A stretch of 8,431 bases of DNA, taken from NCBI GenBank assembly GCA_034436375.1, contig DAOTVS010000004.1:1-8431 (forward strand). The letters run 5' to 3'. Positions 6,181 to 8,431 of the stretch are shown here, piece by piece. Below the pieces are notes generated by a model. That model ran no database searches. It was not told where the DNA came from and saw only the letters and a list, made by a program, of their open reading frames with translations. Position numbers and translations under genes: made by a program. This DNA comes from DAOTVS01 sp034436375. Its GTDB lineage: Bacteria; Chloroflexota; Anaerolineae; SpSt-313. Within the stretch, counting starts at the first letter, position 1. Each line of letters starts with the position of its first letter.

Positions 6181-6210
6181 ATTGTAGCAGAGATTGGCAA
6201 AAAGGCTCAA
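6181..6210 (-). promoter_or_regulatory. Promoter of the TIM-barrel isomerase gene
   Basis: Minus strand: TTGAGC (6210-6205), 18-bp spacer, TACAAT (6186-6181, one mismatch). Predicted start near 6174 gives a leader of about 86 nt before the ATG at 6088. GCAGAG at 6187-6192, a repeat of the operator half-site seen at 6223-6240, touches the -10 box. Confidence 0.5.
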
Positions 6211-6222
6211 ATGGTGGGGAAG

Positions 6223-6240
6223 CTCTGCGATGCAGCAGAG
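6223..6240. promoter_or_regulatory. Palindromic operator candidate in the divergent region
   Basis: CTCTGC (6223-6228), 6-nt spacer, GCAGAG (6235-6240). It lies midway between the two predicted divergent promoters, about 55 bp upstream of each predicted start, where an activator would sit. Isolated copies of the half-site occur at 6137-6142 (CTCTGC, leader of the isomerase gene) and 6187-6192 (GCAGAG, next to its -10 box). The binding protein is unknown; none is encoded in this window apart from AbiEi. Confidence 0.5.
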
Positions 6241-6249
6241 TTCGTCTGC

Positions 6250-6278
6250 TTGCCACTTTGCGCATCCTGGTGTAACAT
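6250..6278 (+). promoter_or_regulatory. Promoter of the URO-D gene pair
   Basis: TTGCCA (6250-6255, one mismatch to TTGACA), 17-bp spacer, TAACAT (6273-6278, two mismatches to TATAAT). Predicted start near 6285 leaves a leader of about 115 nt, which begins just before the first helix of the folded region at 6290-6376. Confidence 0.45.
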
Positions 6279-6289
6279 TCACCTTATTG

Positions 6290-6376
6290 TGCCAAGCAGA
6301 ACAATCGCCTGAGCCCGACAGAGCGTGATATGGGGTGGGCTCACAGGCGCCAAAACCGGCGCTACAAGGCTTGGCA
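6290..6376 (+). promoter_or_regulatory. Structured 5' leader of the URO-D operon
   Basis: A perfect 8-bp closing helix TGCCAAGC (6290-6297) / GCTTGGCA (6369-6376) encloses an 11-bp stem with a 2-nt bulge, CGCCTGAGCCC (6306-6316) with 6337-6349. A second small stem GCGCC / GGCGC (6347-6351 / 6358-6362) competes with it for the bases 6347-6349. GTGCC (6289-6293) can alternatively pair with GGCAC (6381-6385), next to the Shine-Dalgarno GGGGAG (about 6388-6393). I do not recognise a known riboswitch class, including cobalamin. A regulatory role is inferred from geometry only. Confidence 0.4.
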
Positions 6377-6400
6377 GACAGGCACTTGGGGAGAACACTC

Positions 6401-7405
6401 ATGAACAATCGTGAGCGCGTCCTTCAGGCTTTGCGGCACCAGCAGCCCGATCGGGTGCCCTACAATCTTGGCTTTACACAAAAAGTGCACCAGGCCATGG
6501 CCGAATACTATGGCGACCCCGATTTCGTTTCCAAGTTGGGCAACTGCCTGGGCGTGATCTCCTGCGAGCCTGCCGGGGCCTGGCAAGAAGTTGGGCCCGA
6601 CATCTGGCAGGATCAGTTCGGCGTGCAGTGGAACCGCAGCATCGACAAGGATATTGGCGTCGTCTGCAACTGCCTGGTGACGCCAGAGAATGTCAAGACC
6701 TTCCCCTTTCCTGACCCCGACGACCCGACACGCTATGCCGGCCATGAGCGGACCATCGCCGACCGGCCAGACCTCTTCTGGGTGGCCAATCACGGGTTCA
6801 GCCTCTATGAGCGGGCCTGGACGCTGGCGGGTATGGAGAATATCCTGGCGGCCATGGTGATCGACAAGCCATTCGTCCATGCCTTGCTCGATCGCATCCT
6901 GGAGTTCAACCTGCGCCTCATCGAGCATGCCTGCGCCTACCCCATCGATGCCATGATGTTCGGCGATGATTGGGGGCAGCAGCGGGGCCTGCAGATGGGG
7001 CCCGCGTTGTGGCGCGAGTTTATCAAGCCGCGCATCAAAGAGATGTACGGGCTGGTCAAGGCCAGGGGCAAATTTGTGTTCATCCACTCCTGCGGCAAGG
7101 TCGACGAGATCTTTCCCGACCTGATCGAGTGCGGCCTGGATGTGTTCAACCCCTTCCAACCCGAGGTGATCGATGTTTTTGCCGCCAAGGAGCACTATGG
7201 GCGCTCCCTGAGCTTTTACGGCGGCATCAGCACTCAGCTTACCCTGCCTTTTGGTACCGTAGAGCAGGTCAAAGACGAGGTCAAGCGCCTGCTCGATGTC
7301 GTGGGCATGGGGGGCGGCTATATCGCCGCACCCGCCCACGACATCCCGGCCGGAGCCAGGCCGGAGAATATCGCTGCCATGATCGAAGTTTTGCAGAACC
7401 AGTAG
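6401..7405 (+). CDS. URO-D (uroporphyrinogen decarboxylase) family protein, first of tandem pair
   Basis: 334-residue protein of the URO-D / corrinoid-methyltransferase-like superfamily. It opens with MNNRERVLQALRHQQPDRVPY, typical of this group, and has GDDWG (188-192), FIHSCGKV (227-234), FYGGIS (272-277) and GGGYIAAPAHDIP (304-316). His229-x-Cys231 matches the start of the zinc-binding H-x-C motif of MtaA/MtbA methyltransferases, but the third ligand expected ~75 residues later is replaced by the APAHDIP type of sequence, so thiol-activating methyltransferase activity is doubtful. It is unlikely to be the haem enzyme HemE: members with this opening usually sit in catabolic clusters. The ATG at 6401 has GGGGAG about 8 nt upstream; an earlier in-frame ATG at 6335 lies in the folded leader. 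The next URO-D gene starts 14 bp after its stop. True reaction unknown. Confidence 0.85.
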   Translation: MNNRERVLQALRHQQPDRVPYNLGFTQKVHQAMAEYYGDPDFVSKLGNCLGVISCEPAGAWQEVGPDIWQDQFGVQWNRSIDKDIGVVCNCLVTPENVKTFPFPDPDDPTRYAGHERTIADRPDLFWVANHGFSLYERAWTLAGMENILAAMVIDKPFVHALLDRILEFNLRLIEHACAYPIDAMMFGDDWGQQRGLQMGPALWREFIKPRIKEMYGLVKARGKFVFIHSCGKVDEIFPDLIECGLDVFNPFQPEVIDVFAAKEHYGRSLSFYGGISTQLTLPFGTVEQVKDEVKRLLDVVGMGGGYIAAPAHDIPAGARPENIAAMIEVLQNQ

Positions 7406-7419
7406 ACGGAGGCTACCCC

Positions 7420-8431
7420 ATGCTTTCTCGTACGGATTATCCCCATCTGCCGATCACGAACCCGCGTCCCGATGGCGCGCGCTTTATCCGCGTCCTGCTC
7501 GGGCAGGAGCAGGCGACACGTCCACCCCTGGTCGAATACCTGGTAGATGTGGTGCTGCGCAAGCCGATCACCACAGATCTGCTGGGCCGCACCTGGGTGG
7601 ACCCGGTCGCCGGCGACAAGAGGTCGCTTGCCGCCTATTGGGATAACTTTATCGCCTTTTGGCACCAGATGGGCTATGATTTTGTCCGCTACGAGGAAGG
7701 GTTGGCGCTCCCGGAGAACGATCTGCACGCAGCCGATACGGCGGCCGGGGCCACAGGCGAGCGACACTGGCGCGATATGCACCAGGGCACGATTCGCTCC
7801 TGGCAGGACTTTGAGACGTATCCCTGGCCCAAAGTGGAAGAGCACAGCTTTGCCAACTATGAGTATCTCAACAATCACCTGCCGGAAGGGATGGGCCTGA
7901 TCGTCGCTCATGGCGGCGGCATGTATGAGCACCTCTCGGCGATCTTTTCCTACGAGGGCCTGTGCTTTGCCCTCTTTGATCAGCCCGACCTGGTGGCGGC
8001 GGTCGCGCAGCGCCTGGGCGAGCTGATGACGCAATTCTATCGCCAGCTCCTCGACCTGGATCGTGTGATTGCCCTCTTCCCCGGCGATGATATGGGCTTC
8101 CGCAGCGGCACCCTGCTTGCCCCTGAGCATCTCCGCCAATACACGCTGCCCTGGCACAAGCGCTTTGCCCAGATGGCGCACGCCAAGGGGCTGCCCTATT
8201 TCCTCCATTCCTGCGGGAACCTGGCGACCATCCTGCCCGACCTGATCGATGATGTGCACATCGACGGCAAGCATTCGTATGAGGATGCCATCCTGCCTGT
8301 GGCCGAGTTCCAGGCCCGTTATGGCGACCGCATCGCCGTGCTTGGCGGCATCGACGTCGATGTGCTCGCCCGGCGCAGCCCTGCCGAGGTGCGCGCCAAG
8401 GTGCGCGAAACCATCAACGCCTGCGCCCCCC
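7420..8431 (+). CDS. URO-D family protein, second of tandem pair, cut by right edge
   Basis: The frame is open from the ATG at 7420 to the window end (337 residues visible, no stop). GGAGG (7408-7412) lies 7 nt before the ATG, immediately after the preceding gene's stop, so the two are clearly co-transcribed. URO-D superfamily features: PGDDMGF (221-227), LPYFLHSCGN (258-267), IDGKHSYEDA (281-290) and VLGGIDVDVL (307-316). His263-x-Cys265 and Cys335, 70 residues apart, fit the spacing of the zinc ligands of MtaA-like methyltransferases better than the first protein does, although Cys335 may not be a ligand. The sequence is only distantly related to its neighbour, so this is an old paralogue pair or a heteromeric partnership rather than a recent duplication. 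Probably only a short C-terminal tail is missing. Substrate unknown. Confidence 0.85.
   Translation, partial: MLSRTDYPHLPITNPRPDGARFIRVLLGQEQATRPPLVEYLVDVVLRKPITTDLLGRTWVDPVAGDKRSLAAYWDNFIAFWHQMGYDFVRYEEGLALPENDLHAADTAAGATGERHWRDMHQGTIRSWQDFETYPWPKVEEHSFANYEYLNNHLPEGMGLIVAHGGGMYEHLSAIFSYEGLCFALFDQPDLVAAVAQRLGELMTQFYRQLLDLDRVIALFPGDDMGFRSGTLLAPEHLRQYTLPWHKRFAQMAHAKGLPYFLHSCGNLATILPDLIDDVHIDGKHSYEDAILPVAEFQARYGDRIAVLGGIDVDVLARRSPAEVRAKVRETINACAP

Noticed and set aside
6089..6265. 59-residue N-terminal extension of the TIM-barrel protein from ATG 6265
   Set aside because: The extension crosses the predicted promoter and operator, is basic and atypical, and the ATG at 6088 has a good Shine-Dalgarno.
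6285..6400. Cobalamin riboswitch ahead of a methyltransferase-like gene
   Set aside because: The leader is too short and none of the conserved cobalamin-box sequence is visible.
6362..7339. Long minus-strand open frames over the URO-D genes (also 7318-8274)
   Set aside because: Antisense shadows of genes with clear URO-D motifs; no ribosome-binding site or family match.

Overview
The window looks like a piece of a GC-rich bacterial chromosome, most likely Chloroflexota (Anaerolineae/Caldilineae-like). That placement is an inference from the gene mix (a two-protein radical-SAM pair beside lipB, and URO-D family genes beside a sugar-isomerase-type TIM barrel) and from heptamer-phased TAATNNG repeats; no rRNA or other phylogenetic marker is present.

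Layout: (1) 1-1399, minus strand: a type IV AbiE toxin-antitoxin pair, antitoxin first, overlapping the toxin by 4 bp. The toxin gene carries a frameshifting deletion near its 3' end and runs off the left edge. (2) 1400-1634: a compact control region with a near-consensus promoter pointing left over a perfect TATACTT-N6-AAGTATA palindrome (probable AbiEi operator) and a near-consensus promoter pointing right. (3) 1635-4330, plus strand: an operon of two different radical SAM proteins overlapping by ATGA, followed by lipB (octanoyl-ACP:protein octanoyltransferase). The context suggests the two radical SAM proteins are a LipS1/LipS2-type split lipoyl synthase, so LipB would load octanoate on a carrier domain and LipS1/S2 would insert the two sulfurs; no LipA-type gene is visible here. 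(4) 4467-5087, minus: a NUDIX hydrolase of the MutT-like 'predicted phosphoesterase' type. (5) 5243-6088, minus: a sugar phosphate isomerase/epimerase-like TIM barrel. (6) 6401 to the right edge, plus: two consecutive URO-D family genes, the second cut by the window end.

Two long inverted repeats sit at gene ends: 4327-4416 between the convergent lipB and NUDIX genes, and 5102-5237 between the TIM-barrel and NUDIX genes. Both look like small non-coding palindromic (MITE- or REP-like) elements. The 312-bp divergent region 6089-6400 has a recognisable promoter in each direction, a CTCTGC-N6-GCAGAG palindrome midway between them, and a leader upstream of the first URO-D gene that can fold into a closed multi-stem structure with mutually exclusive helices.

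The most interesting points are the probable LipA-independent lipoylation operon, the structured URO-D leader with its shared operator, and the palindromic elements adjoining stop codons. No tRNA, rRNA, CRISPR array or intact insertion sequence was found.
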